In this document: piece after piece, positions 8,229 to 15,166 of the stretch
How positions within the stretch are numbered: position 1 is the stretch's first letter
Layout: every line of letters begins with the position of its first letter
Assembly: GCA_023144875.1 (NCBI GenBank)
Contig: JAGLEW010000004.1
Coordinates: 1-20,412 of the forward strand
Reading direction: 5' to 3'
Length of the DNA: 20,412 nucleotides
Source: Methylococcales bacterium
Lineage (GTDB): Bacteria > Pseudomonadota > Gammaproteobacteria > Methylococcales > Methylomonadaceae
Notes under the pieces: model-generated
The model's database searches: none
Seen by the model: the letters and a program-made list of their open reading frames with translations, nothing else
What the model was told of the DNA's origin: nothing
Program-made: the position numbers and the translations under genes

Positions 8229-8843
8229 ATGCCATTTGGTCAATTTAGGTCGATTGCAGAAGTTGCTAGAAAATTTAATATTAGCGTTGAAGATGGTTTG
8301 TTTATTGAACAAAGAGCAATGACGGTTACCGAACTCTATTTTTCTGATTTACAAGAAAAATTAATGTCATCCAGAAACTTTATTAATGAAACCACCATTT
8401 GTGAAACCATTATTCGACCTATTTTGGATATAGTCTCAAAAAATTATGATAATTTAGAGGTCTGGTCTCATGTTGCCTATAATATTGATGCTGAAAAAGG
8501 GCTGGTGGGTGAACCTGATTATTTGATTGCACCAAAAACAAGATATGGCGACATGGATAAACCCGCGCTGTGCGTTATAGAAGCCAAACAAGAAAAGTTT
8601 GAAGAAGGCTGGGCGCAAGCATTCGCTGAAATGGTTGCCTCATCCCTGCAAGGGACAGAAATCTGTTACAGCATGGTCACCACGGGTAAAGTGTGGGAGT
8701 TTGGCTGTTTAAAAGGTGGAATTTTTACCAAAGATCCTCGTCAAATATCCGCAATTTCTGAATTACAAAAATTATTTGAAATATTAAACTTACTTTTTTA
8801 TCGAATGAGCCTTTTTAAACCCGTGGCTTCAATGAAACGGTAA
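8229..8843 (+). CDS. Small PD-(D/E)XK nuclease-like protein
   Basis: A 204-residue protein not known to me by name. It has a PD-(D/E)XK nuclease signature: GEPDYLIA (Pro 96, Asp 97) followed about 20 residues later by CVIEAKQE (Glu 118, Lys 120, Glu 122), which is the D...ExK metal-binding site of restriction-like endonucleases. An upstream helix Glu in ICETIIRPIL (Glu 59) could complete the site. Similar stand-alone proteins are common hypothetical genes in cyanobacteria and gammaproteobacteria. There is no methyltransferase or helicase nearby, so it is not an obvious restriction system. AAGAGGGTAAGGTGGGGTT before the ATG is purine-rich. It converges with the M48 protease gene. Nuclease activity is inferred from motifs alone. 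Confidence 0.75.
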   Translation: MPFGQFRSIAEVARKFNISVEDGLFIEQRAMTVTELYFSDLQEKLMSSRNFINETTICETIIRPILDIVSKNYDNLEVWSHVAYNIDAEKGLVGEPDYLIAPKTRYGDMDKPALCVIEAKQEKFEEGWAQAFAEMVASSLQGTEICYSMVTTGKVWEFGCLKGGIFTKDPRQISAISELQKLFEILNLLFYRMSLFKPVASMKR

Positions 8844-8881
8844 AACACACTGTTTTTTAATTAATATAATCGGAAATAAAG

Positions 8882-9013
8882 ATGGCTTATAATTGTCAAG
8901 TCCCGATAGGTCATACTACCGCCCCAATAGACAGTTATTTATACAACGTTGGGAATGGTCAAAAAATTATTGCGATTATAAAATCCTTTCTTGATGGTAC
9001 GCCTGACACATAA
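8882..9013 (+). CDS. Possible 43-residue small protein, unknown
   Basis: A short open frame starts at ATG 8882 (MAYNCQVPIGHTTAPIDSYL...) and ends at TAA 9011-9013. GGA sits 9 bases upstream of the ATG, a weak ribosome site. The residue mix is ordinary (not low complexity), and the frame fills most of the gap between two convergent genes. I recognise no family. It could be a small real gene, the remnant of a longer one, or chance. Confidence 0.3.
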   Translation: MAYNCQVPIGHTTAPIDSYLYNVGNGQKIIAIIKSFLDGTPDT

Positions 9014-9022
9014 TATAAAAAA

Positions 9023-9856
9023 TTAGTCTTGGGTTTCTTTTGCTAAACGACGAACCTCACCCATTATAAAATTATGAGTATTGGAAAAGTGATGCAACGC
9101 GTTGATTCGTTTTTCAACTTGAGGGTGGCTTGAAAAATAATGAGAAACCTTTTCAAGTTTTTGTAATGAACCTTTTGGCATATTTTTTACCCAGTCAAAA
9201 AATTCGGTTGCACCACCTATATGCCCATAATGGCAATTTAAAATTTTTAAAGCGGTTTGATCAGCTAATGATTCGGCTTTTTGAGAATGTTGTGCTTGTG
9301 CAAACTGGCTGGTTGGGGTTAAAAATTTAGATATATTGGAGTCAGCACCTGTAAAGGCGATGGATAATGCCATTAAAACAGCGCCACGCCCCATGCCTCG
9401 TAAATGATCTTGATGAATAAAATGCCCTAACTCATGCGCGATGACAAATGCTAACCCATTTTCAGAACGCACACTATCAAGTAAACCTGCAAATAATAAA
9501 ATATTACCTCCTGGTAACGCTAAGGCATTTACATCGTCATCATCAATGATACGAGTGGTAATTGGATAAGGTATATCCGTACAGGCGATGAGCTGATCGA
9601 CCAAGGTTTTTAATTCAGGTTTAATCGGGTCAGCAGGGAATTCGTAATCCCATAACTCTCCAATTTGTGTATATATTTTTGCCTCATTTTCCATTGAGAT
9701 GGACTTTACGGCCATATCTACAAAAAAAACTAATAGCCAAAATACCAGTAAAAAAATCCCGCCTAATGACACTAATAAAATGAAAAGTTGTACCAAAGGA
9801 TGTCGGTGATCCGAAATGTTATCATTTTTTTCAGGCAATGACGGGGTGTATTTCAT
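9023..9856 (-). CDS. Membrane-anchored M48 family zinc metallopeptidase
   Basis: A 277-residue protein with one N-terminal TM segment (about residues 21-46) and an M48 catalytic domain. The zinc site is HELGH at 141-145 with the downstream third ligand Glu 195 in KAESLADQTAL. ALALPGGNILLFAGLL (111-126) is the conserved strand-turn before the active helix, as in BepA/LoiP/Oma1-type peptidases. Its likely role is turnover of damaged membrane or envelope proteins. It is the last gene of a three-gene minus-strand operon; its ATG overlaps the stop of the preceding YbjQ-like gene (ATGA), a sign of translational coupling. M48 next to YbjQ genes suggests a shared envelope-stress role, which is inference. 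Confidence 0.92.
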   Translation of the reverse strand: MKYTPSLPEKNDNISDHRHPLVQLFILLVSLGGIFLLVFWLLVFFVDMAVKSISMENEAKIYTQIGELWDYEFPADPIKPELKTLVDQLIACTDIPYPITTRIIDDDDVNALALPGGNILLFAGLLDSVRSENGLAFVIAHELGHFIHQDHLRGMGRGAVLMALSIAFTGADSNISKFLTPTSQFAQAQHSQKAESLADQTALKILNCHYGHIGGATEFFDWVKNMPKGSLQKLEKVSHYFSSHPQVEKRINALHHFSNTHNFIMGEVRRLAKETQD

Positions 9857-10311
9857 CTATTTTGGTTCCTTTTTTCAAAATAAACCGCCGTTCCATACGC
9901 TAAGACTTCAACTGAACCGATGGAGTTACCTTTGCCCTTGTAAATGGATGAGGTTTCGATGCGTAAATTAATAATTTGATCGGCATCGGTGACGGACTCT
10001 TTTAACCGTAATATTGCCTCACGCCTCGCACGGTCTAATAGGGTTTCGTAAGAACGAATATTACCACCAAAAAAATTATACAAGGAGGCTAAGATGCGTT
10101 TGAAATAATCCACCGAAATAACAACATTGCCATAAGATAATTTGACATGCGAAATAGACTTATTTCCAATAGGGTTTTTACATGAAATAACAGGGAGTTT
10201 TAATAACTCTTTTTCACGTTTATTGATCGACTTATAGTGTTTTTTTTCGGCATAATGTCCAAAAAGATAGCCTAACGTCATCAATATTAAAAATAAAACA
10301 AACTGTCCCAT
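9853..10311 (-). CDS. Membrane-anchored YbjQ-like heavy-metal-binding domain protein
   Basis: A 152-residue protein with an N-terminal hydrophobic anchor (about residues 3-19) then a YbjQ/UPF0145 domain. Compared with the next gene upstream, it shares the FFGGNIRSYETLLDRARREAILRLKE block and the closing SIGSVEVLAYGTAVYF. The YbjQ fold forms pentamers and is annotated as metal binding, without a proven function. It is a diverged, membrane-tethered paralogue of the preceding gene, and sits between it and the M48 peptidase; it begins 5 bases after that gene's stop and overlaps the peptidase start by 4 bases. Confidence 0.85.
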   Translation of the reverse strand: MGQFVLFLILMTLGYLFGHYAEKKHYKSINKREKELLKLPVISCKNPIGNKSISHVKLSYGNVVISVDYFKRILASLYNFFGGNIRSYETLLDRARREAILRLKESVTDADQIINLRIETSSIYKGKGNSIGSVEVLAYGTAVYFEKRNQNR

Positions 10312-10316
10312 GACAT

Positions 10317-10631
10317 TTACTCCACAGTAACCGCTGTACCATACACATAAATTTCAGCCGCACCCGCCGCCACCGATGAGGTTGAAAAACGTACATTTAC
10401 GATCGCATTTGCCCCCATTTGTTCAGCTTGTGAGACCATTCTTTTAATGGCTTCTTCTCGTGATTCTTCTAATAATTCGGTATAGCCTTTTAATTCGCCC
10501 CCAAAAATATTTTTCAACCCAGCCATAATGTCACGTCCTGCGTGTTTTGCCCGAACCGTACTACCAGACACCACACCAAAGCCAGTCACAATTGTTTTAT
10601 TTGGAATTATTTCAATATTACTCATCAACAT
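10317..10631 (-). CDS. ybjQ: YbjQ family protein (UPF0145)
   Basis: At 104 residues this is the standard soluble YbjQ length. Family motifs include VSGSTVRAKHAGRDIMAGL, FGGELKGYTELLEESREEAI and MGANAIVNVRFSTSS, ending in YVYGTAVTVE. Two ATGs are possible: 10631 (MLMSNIE), with AGG 7 bases upstream, and 10625 (MSNIE), which matches relatives better but has a spacing of 13. I keep the first. It is the first gene of the ybjQ, membrane ybjQ and M48 operon. A sigma-70-like promoter candidate lies about 40 bases upstream. Confidence 0.93.
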   Translation of the reverse strand: MLMSNIEIIPNKTIVTGFGVVSGSTVRAKHAGRDIMAGLKNIFGGELKGYTELLEESREEAIKRMVSQAEQMGANAIVNVRFSTSSVAAGAAEIYVYGTAVTVE

Positions 10632-10670
10632 AAAATTACCTGATTAATTTATTAAGGAAAATGATGTATT

Positions 10671-10699
10671 ACTATAGTGCTAAAAATAAACTCTGCCTA
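10671..10699 (-). promoter_or_regulatory. Candidate sigma-70 promoter for the ybjQ-M48 operon
   Basis: On the minus strand a TATAGT -10 element (plus 10671-10676) follows a TAGGCA -35-like element (plus 10694-10699) with a 17-base spacer. It is placed 40 bases before the first ATG. The -35 matches consensus at 4 of 6 positions, so it is a candidate only. Confidence 0.4.
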
Positions 10700-10712
10700 A
10701 AATATATAAAAC

Positions 10713-10840
10713 TTATTTTAAATCCCTTAAACTAAAAAAAAGAAAACCAAAAAATAAAAAATTCCGGTGAATCCAATTATAATTAAACCATTAATCTATC
10801 GTAGAACCATTAAAAATATGATAGTTACCAGCGTACTGAA
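10713..10840 (-). other. Non-coding AT-rich stretch, possible decayed tail of the UbiA-like gene
   Basis: No intact gene is visible here. On the minus strand, the frame of the upstream UbiA-like remnant continues past its TAA (10841) with hydrophobic sequence such as FSTLVTIIFLMVLR, one internal TAG, then INGLIIIGFTGIFYF, until a TAA at 10713. This could be eroded membrane-protein coding sequence or simply AT-rich sequence that translates as hydrophobic residues. Confidence 0.3.
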
Positions 10841-11199
10841 TTAAAACACCACCAAATATAGTAGCTTAAAATACTCACCCCTTGCCATGAAAATAGAGCC
10901 ATTAATGAATGGCCCTATCATAAACAGTATGCTCATTAGTAATAAGGCTAATTTTTTTGATACCTTACCCGATGCTAATGGTCGGTTTTTTTTCTGGGAT
11001 GTTGTCGGTCTTTATTAATATCATGGTAATTATTCAAGATATAAGTCGCACTTGCTGACAGAGAAAAAGCGATAAAGCCAATTAATGAGAGTTTTAAAAG
11101 CTCTATATTGATGATTTGCCCTGCAAAAAAGAGCGGTAAGAAAATAAATATATTTTTAATGTATTGATGCGGTCGAAGTAATTTAAGAATATGATTCAT
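10841..11199 (-). pseudogene. UbiA-superfamily prenyltransferase remnant (decaprenyl-phosphate phosphoribosyltransferase-like), frameshifted
   Basis: Reading from ATG 11199 gives MNHILKLLRPHQYIKNIFIF and then FLPLFFAGQI...SASATYILNNYHDINKDRQHPRKK. This is the N-terminus of UbiA-like prenyl-phosphate transferases, which normally have ND..D..DR for the metal-prenyl phosphate site. Here the first motif reads NNYHDINKDRQHP, with Asn in place of the first Asp. At an A8 run (plus T8 at 10986-10993) the frame ends after KKTDH. Restoring one A gives RKKNRPLASGKVSKKLAL, the conserved continuation, which then stops at 10841 after about 40 more residues. Normal length is near 290, so most of the membrane bundle is missing. 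An upstream in-frame ATG at 11256 is less likely the start. It is a remnant whatever the status of the frameshift. Confidence 0.8.
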
Positions 11200-11322
11200 A
11201 GTATTTAACAGAAAATGGCTTGTAACGTGATTAAGATTTTTATACACGAGAACCATGATATTTTTTGTTGTCTACAGGGCGTATTAATTCCCTATTAGCA
11301 TTTAAAAAAAGCAGTTAAACCT

Positions 11323-11343
11323 AAAAACCAAGGTCATTTTGGT
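11323..11343 (-). terminator. Weak hairpin terminator candidate after the STAND-TPR pseudogene
   Basis: On the minus strand, ACCAA and TTGGT (plus 11339-11343 and 11327-11331) form a 5-bp stem with a 7-base loop, followed by TTTT. It lies about 50 bases past the stop of the TPR gene. The stem is short and AT-rich, so it is a candidate only. Confidence 0.3.
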
Positions 11344-11393
11344 GCTTCATTTTCGCCTTGAAAATAGCCAATAAATTGATGGGCGATTATTTA

Positions 11394-13424
11394 TTACTCG
11401 GCGGTTAAACGGATAATAGTAGGTTCAAGCGTACTAAAACCCCATCCAACTTTAACATCGTTCTCTAAATTTTCTATCGCCTCTAAAATGGGTTGATAAC
11501 TACTTTCAGGTTCAGCTATCCATGCTAAAAAAGGTAAGATAGCAAATATTTGATTTTTATTATCAACTAAGGTTAAAGCCTGTGCAATACGTTGTTGGCA
11601 TCGAACACTATCTTGTTGTATTAATGCCAATTCAGCATCATTGCTTAAAACCCATAAATGATTAGGATTAAATTTTAACACCTGTGCAAGCGCATCTTGT
11701 GCTTGTTTAAGTTCCCCTTGTTTCCAATAAGTATTACCTAAATTATACCAAGCACTTTCATGTTGCGGACAAATCTCAAGTTGTTTTTGATGGGCGGCGA
11801 CCGCTTGCTCCAGTTTGCCTTGTTTAGTTAAAGCAAAACCTAAATTACTCCAAGCACTTTTATAGTCTTCTTGAATCTCAAGGATTTTTAAATAGATCTG
11901 AATTTTTTACTATTTTGATTTTCGTTTTCTAAATCAATTGCCATCTCAAACAAAATATCAGGGTCTTTAACCGAGTCTAAATTAATCGTTTCTTCGGACA
12001 TTGCTTGATGATAAAGTTGTTCCAATAAAAATGAAATCTGTTGCTGTGTTTGATAACGCTGGGTAAATAACGCCACGATTTGATGATGATATTGTTTGGT
12101 ATTCTCAGATTCTAAATGCTGTTTATAGCGCGCATAAGCCAATAATAAATCCCTGACTTCTTCATGCAAACGCACCGTAGTCTTATCCGTCCAACGTACC
12201 GAGGGCAATAATCCTGCATTCACAAAGGCTTCTTTGATGACCTGCGCTTGCTCGGTAAATAAAATCGTCAAAATCTCATCATCCAAATAACGCGGTAACG
12301 CCATTTTCCACGCATCATCCGCCAACTCTAAATTATGTTGCATTACCCGATTAAATAACGCCAACTTACAACTGGCTTTATCAACATTCAGCGAATTTAA
12401 TTCATGTTCATCCAACGGTTGAGCAAATAAATCCGCCACATTTTGACTACGGGCTAATCCGCTAATCGTTTGCCCCTCCCTTAATTCCAAATTGATAAAA
12501 TTTAACGCCAATTGCAACCATAAAGGAATACCACCAAACGATAACTGCTTTAATAACGCTAACGCTTGTTCTTGCGCTTCCCCCTCATCTAATAACGCTT
12601 GCAAGTTTGGATAAGCACTCTTACCGATTAAATTTAAAATGTCCTCATCCTTTAAACGCTCTAAATCTTGCGCGTGATGTTGCCAAGAGCCAACCTTTCG
12701 TCCTGCAATCAAAATCAACGCCCCTTGTTGCTGACAAAATTCTAAAAAACGCTCCAGCCAATCTTGCAAACTTAATTCGGTTTTAACCGAGGTTAAACGC
12801 TCATTTAATCCAGCATACATCGTGGCTATTTTTTGTTGTCTTAATTCCTGCGCCGCTTGCAAACGTTCATAAGTATCTATAAAAATTAACGGCTGTTTCA
12901 CACAATCTTGTTTAATTGCATTTAATAAATACAGCTCGGGGTCGCCTAATTTAGATTTTTCTTTTTCAGTATTCTTTTTTGAATAAATCCCACCAAGTTG
13001 CCATAGCGTTTTTACAGTTGACGTAAATTTACTTTTTTCATCAACGGTTAATCCAATTCATCTTCATGCTCTTCAACCCCCATTTGCACCGTGTCTTTTA
13101 AAATCTCTTCATAAGGTGAAATTAAATCGCGGGTTGATTGGTAAGTCTCCGTTAATTTTTGTAACGCTTTTTGAGTTTCTTTTAAGCCTTCGGCGTGTTC
13201 AGCAAAATAATATAAAAACTCAACCGCCGTTTTTAAAGGCGGCAAATTATTTATATCAATAAAAACCTGACCCTTTTTAGGATAAGATTCCAAAACTTTT
13301 CGCAATAAGGTACTTTTCCCCATGCCCGACGTACTGACCACCGAAAATACAGCGCCTTGCTGGGCTTTAATCAGGTTATCAATATCTGCGAGTGAGAGTC
13401 TCTACCAATAAATGATGATTGCAT
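11394..13424 (-). pseudogene. STAND-type P-loop NTPase with C-terminal TPR repeats, broken by three single-base frameshifts
   Basis: Four pieces in three frames join into one protein of about 677 residues. Piece 1 starts at ATG 13424 (MQSSFIGRD). Piece 2 (from about 13390) carries SVVSTSGMGKSTLLRK, a Walker A. Piece 3 (13053 to about 11908) carries LIFIDTYERLQAA (Walker B), LILIAGRKVG and the GGIPLWLQLALNF motif, which fits the Gly-x-Pro helix of STAND ATPases. Piece 4 has TPRs: SAWSNLGFALTKQGKLEQAV, then SAWYNLGNTYWKQGELKQAQ, ending at 11394. Each join needs one restored base: near 13391-13403, a G in plus CC at 13053-13054, and an A in plus T6 at 11903-11908. STAND-TPR proteins act as ligand-triggered switches, some in phage defence; that role is inference. 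It is either a true pseudogene or contains sequence errors. Confidence 0.85.
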
Positions 13425-13464
13425 ATTGTTAATAAATTACAGGTTTGACTGGCGTATAAAAATT

Positions 13465-14094
13465 TTAGCCGCCAATTGCAGATTCTAAATTAGCCACAAT
13501 ATCATCATCTAAGTTGAGTTTTTCAGCGAGGTCTTTCAAGTAGGCCGCTTCAGCCGCCGTATCATTATCAATTGCCATTAGGGAAACGCTATAAACTTGT
13601 GCGGCAATTTGTGGACTGGAAACTGCCGCGACTAAAGCCTCGGTATCCATTGGTTTATTGATTTCTTCCATAATAAAATGTTGTTCTTCATCACTCATGC
13701 CGTCTTCTTTGGCTTTTCCTGTTATTTTTTCCATTTCTTCGTCATCAACAGCCCCATCAGATTTTGCGGCGTTAATCATGGCTTTTAACATTAAAAAAAC
13801 CACTTCTTCAACCGCTTGTTCTTCGGCTTCATTTTCAGGTTCTCTCATGCCTGATAACAGTTGAGTGATCGCATCAGGTTGTGCGTTATTTGTATTGTTG
13901 CTCGTGCTTTTTTGATGTTCTTGATAGGCTTTAAAAGCGAGCGTTCCTAGTGTTAGTAAAATACTGCCTTTGCCAAGATTACTACTGCTATTGCTTTGAT
14001 TACCACCACTTAAAAACGAGCTAGCAATTTGTTCTATGGAGGACGCGCCTTGTTTGTTACTTAGGAGTGATGACAATAAGCCCATTGCATTCAT
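13465..14094 (-). CDS. YebE-like DUF533 protein with TerB-like domain
   Basis: A 209-residue protein. The N-terminal third is low complexity (Ser, Asn and Gly rich: SSFLSGGNQSNSSSNLGKG) with a short hydrophobic patch, GSILLTLGTLAFKAY (about 43-57), typical of YebE/DUF533. The C-terminal domain from about residue 90 is helical and acidic, with MLKAMINAAKSDGAVDDEEMEKI, an EF-like acidic turn found in TerB-like folds that bind metal. In E. coli, yebE responds to envelope stress (Cpx); the biochemical role is unknown. It is divergent from rpoH and shares its upstream region, so both may be stress controlled. The start at ATG 14094 (MNAMGLL) could instead be the ATG three codons in. Confidence 0.82.
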   Translation of the reverse strand: MNAMGLLSSLLSNKQGASSIEQIASSFLSGGNQSNSSSNLGKGSILLTLGTLAFKAYQEHQKSTSNNTNNAQPDAITQLLSGMREPENEAEEQAVEEVVFLMLKAMINAAKSDGAVDDEEMEKITGKAKEDGMSDEEQHFIMEEINKPMDTEALVAAVSSPQIAAQVYSVSLMAIDNDTAAEAAYLKDLAEKLNLDDDIVANLESAIGG

Positions 14095-14233
14095 GAAAAT
14101 GTTTCCTTAATTTTGGTTAATGTGATTTTAAAATAACCCTTCATTATCACTCATAAAAACAACTATGTCTCAATTTTAAAAATATTTATTAGCAGTCCAT
14201 ATAGGAGGATGCTAAAATTAGGGTAATTAAATT

Positions 14234-14251
14234 AAGGAGGTGTCACCCATG
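14234..14251 (+). promoter_or_regulatory. Strong ribosome binding site fixing the rpoH start
   Basis: AAGGAGG at 14234-14240 is followed 8 bases later by ATG at 14249. This near-perfect Shine-Dalgarno selects the ATG over the in-frame GTG at 14240, which overlaps the ribosome site itself. Confidence 0.8.
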
Positions 14252-15109
14252 AGTCTTGGATTAGTCTTACCGAGTAACTTGTCTGTTGGAACATTTGACA
14301 ATTACCTGAATATTGTCGGGCAAATGCCAAAACTAACGCCAGAGCAAGAACATGAACTGGCCGTTCGTTATCGTGATGAGGGCGATTTAGAAGCCGCTCG
14401 AAAACTTATCATGTCAAATTTACGCTTTGTGGCTCATGTGGCGCGTGGTTATAACGGCTATGGTTTGCCTCTGCCTGATATTATTCAAGAGGGAAATATT
14501 GGTTTAATGAAGGCGGTTAAACGTTTCAATCCCGATGTTGGTGTGCGTTTAGTTTCGTTTGCAGTCCACTGGATTCGAGCTGAAATTCATGAGTATGTCA
14601 TTAAAAATTGGCGTGTGGTTAAAATTGCGACGACTAAAGCCCAGCGTAAATTATTTTTTAATCTGCGTAAGTCTAAAAAAGGCTTGGGTTGGTTGTCAAA
14701 AGCCGATGCAGAAGCGATTGCTGAAAATTTAAATGTGGATCTTAAATGTGTTTATGAGATGGAAAAACGCATTGATGGTCGCGATATGGCCTTTGATATG
14801 CCTGTTGATGCAGGGAGTAATGAGGATAGTTACAGCGCCCCTTCTGGCTATTTAGTGGAGGATGAATCCGATCCTGCACTATTGATTGAAAAATCGGACT
14901 GGAAAAATTATAAAGAAGGTTTGTTAAGTGAGGCTTTATCTCAATTAGATGAGCGTAGCTTGGATATTTTATCCAGCCGTTGGTTATCGGATAAAAAAGC
15001 AACCTTGCATGAATTGGCAAAACGCTACAATGTATCGGCTGAACGGATTAGACAGCTTGAAAAAAATGCCATGAAAAAGATTAAAGCGTCCGTGGTTCTG
15101 GAAGCGTAA
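14249..15109 (+). CDS. rpoH: RNA polymerase heat-shock sigma factor sigma-32 (RpoH)
   Basis: From ATG 14249 the protein is 286 residues, close to E. coli RpoH (284). It directs RNA polymerase to heat-shock promoters. The order of regions is intact. The N-terminal 1.2 region ends in LTPEQEHELAVRY. Region 2 holds NLRFVAHVARGY, DIIQEGNIGLMKAV and FAVHWIRAEIHEYVIKNW. The RpoH box QRKLFFNLR is at 132-140, exactly as in E. coli, which separates it from sigma-70 and sigma-38. Region 4 holds LDERSLDILSSRWL and the helix-turn-helix TLHELAKRYNVSAERIRQLE. E. coli rpoH is controlled by mRNA structure around the start; the strong ribosome site here could be masked the same way, but I have not folded it. 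It converges with glmU and shares a terminator. Confidence 0.97.
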   Translation: MSLGLVLPSNLSVGTFDNYLNIVGQMPKLTPEQEHELAVRYRDEGDLEAARKLIMSNLRFVAHVARGYNGYGLPLPDIIQEGNIGLMKAVKRFNPDVGVRLVSFAVHWIRAEIHEYVIKNWRVVKIATTKAQRKLFFNLRKSKKGLGWLSKADAEAIAENLNVDLKCVYEMEKRIDGRDMAFDMPVDAGSNEDSYSAPSGYLVEDESDPALLIEKSDWKNYKEGLLSEALSQLDERSLDILSSRWLSDKKATLHELAKRYNVSAERIRQLEKNAMKKIKASVVLEA

Positions 15110-15114
15110 TAATC

Positions 15115-15156
15115 AAAAAACCCGAGTCATTATTCCTGCAATGACTCGGCTATTTT
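15115..15156. terminator. Bidirectional intrinsic terminator between rpoH and glmU
   Basis: A perfect 10-bp inverted repeat, CCGAGTCATT (15122-15131) and AATGACTCGG (15140-15149), has an 8-base loop. On the plus strand it is followed by CTATTTTC; on the minus strand it is followed by GTTTTTTGATT from the A6 run at 15115-15120, the stronger U-tract. It lies between two convergent genes and can stop transcription from both. Confidence 0.9.
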
Positions 15157-15166
15157 CAGTGTGAAC

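Noticed and set aside
8229..9856. Restriction-modification system around the PD-(D/E)XK gene
   Set aside because: No methyltransferase, specificity or helicase gene is present nearby.
12899..12901. GTG at 12901 as the start of an independent 337-residue protein
   Set aside because: The same frame extends upstream to about 13054 with sensible sequence, and the piece is the middle of the broken STAND gene.
14240..14242. GTG at 14240 as the rpoH start
   Set aside because: It overlaps the AAGGAGG ribosome site; ATG 14249 has correct spacing and gives the normal length.
14742..15020. Minus-strand open frame inside rpoH
   Set aside because: Shadow of a confidently identified gene; no family features.
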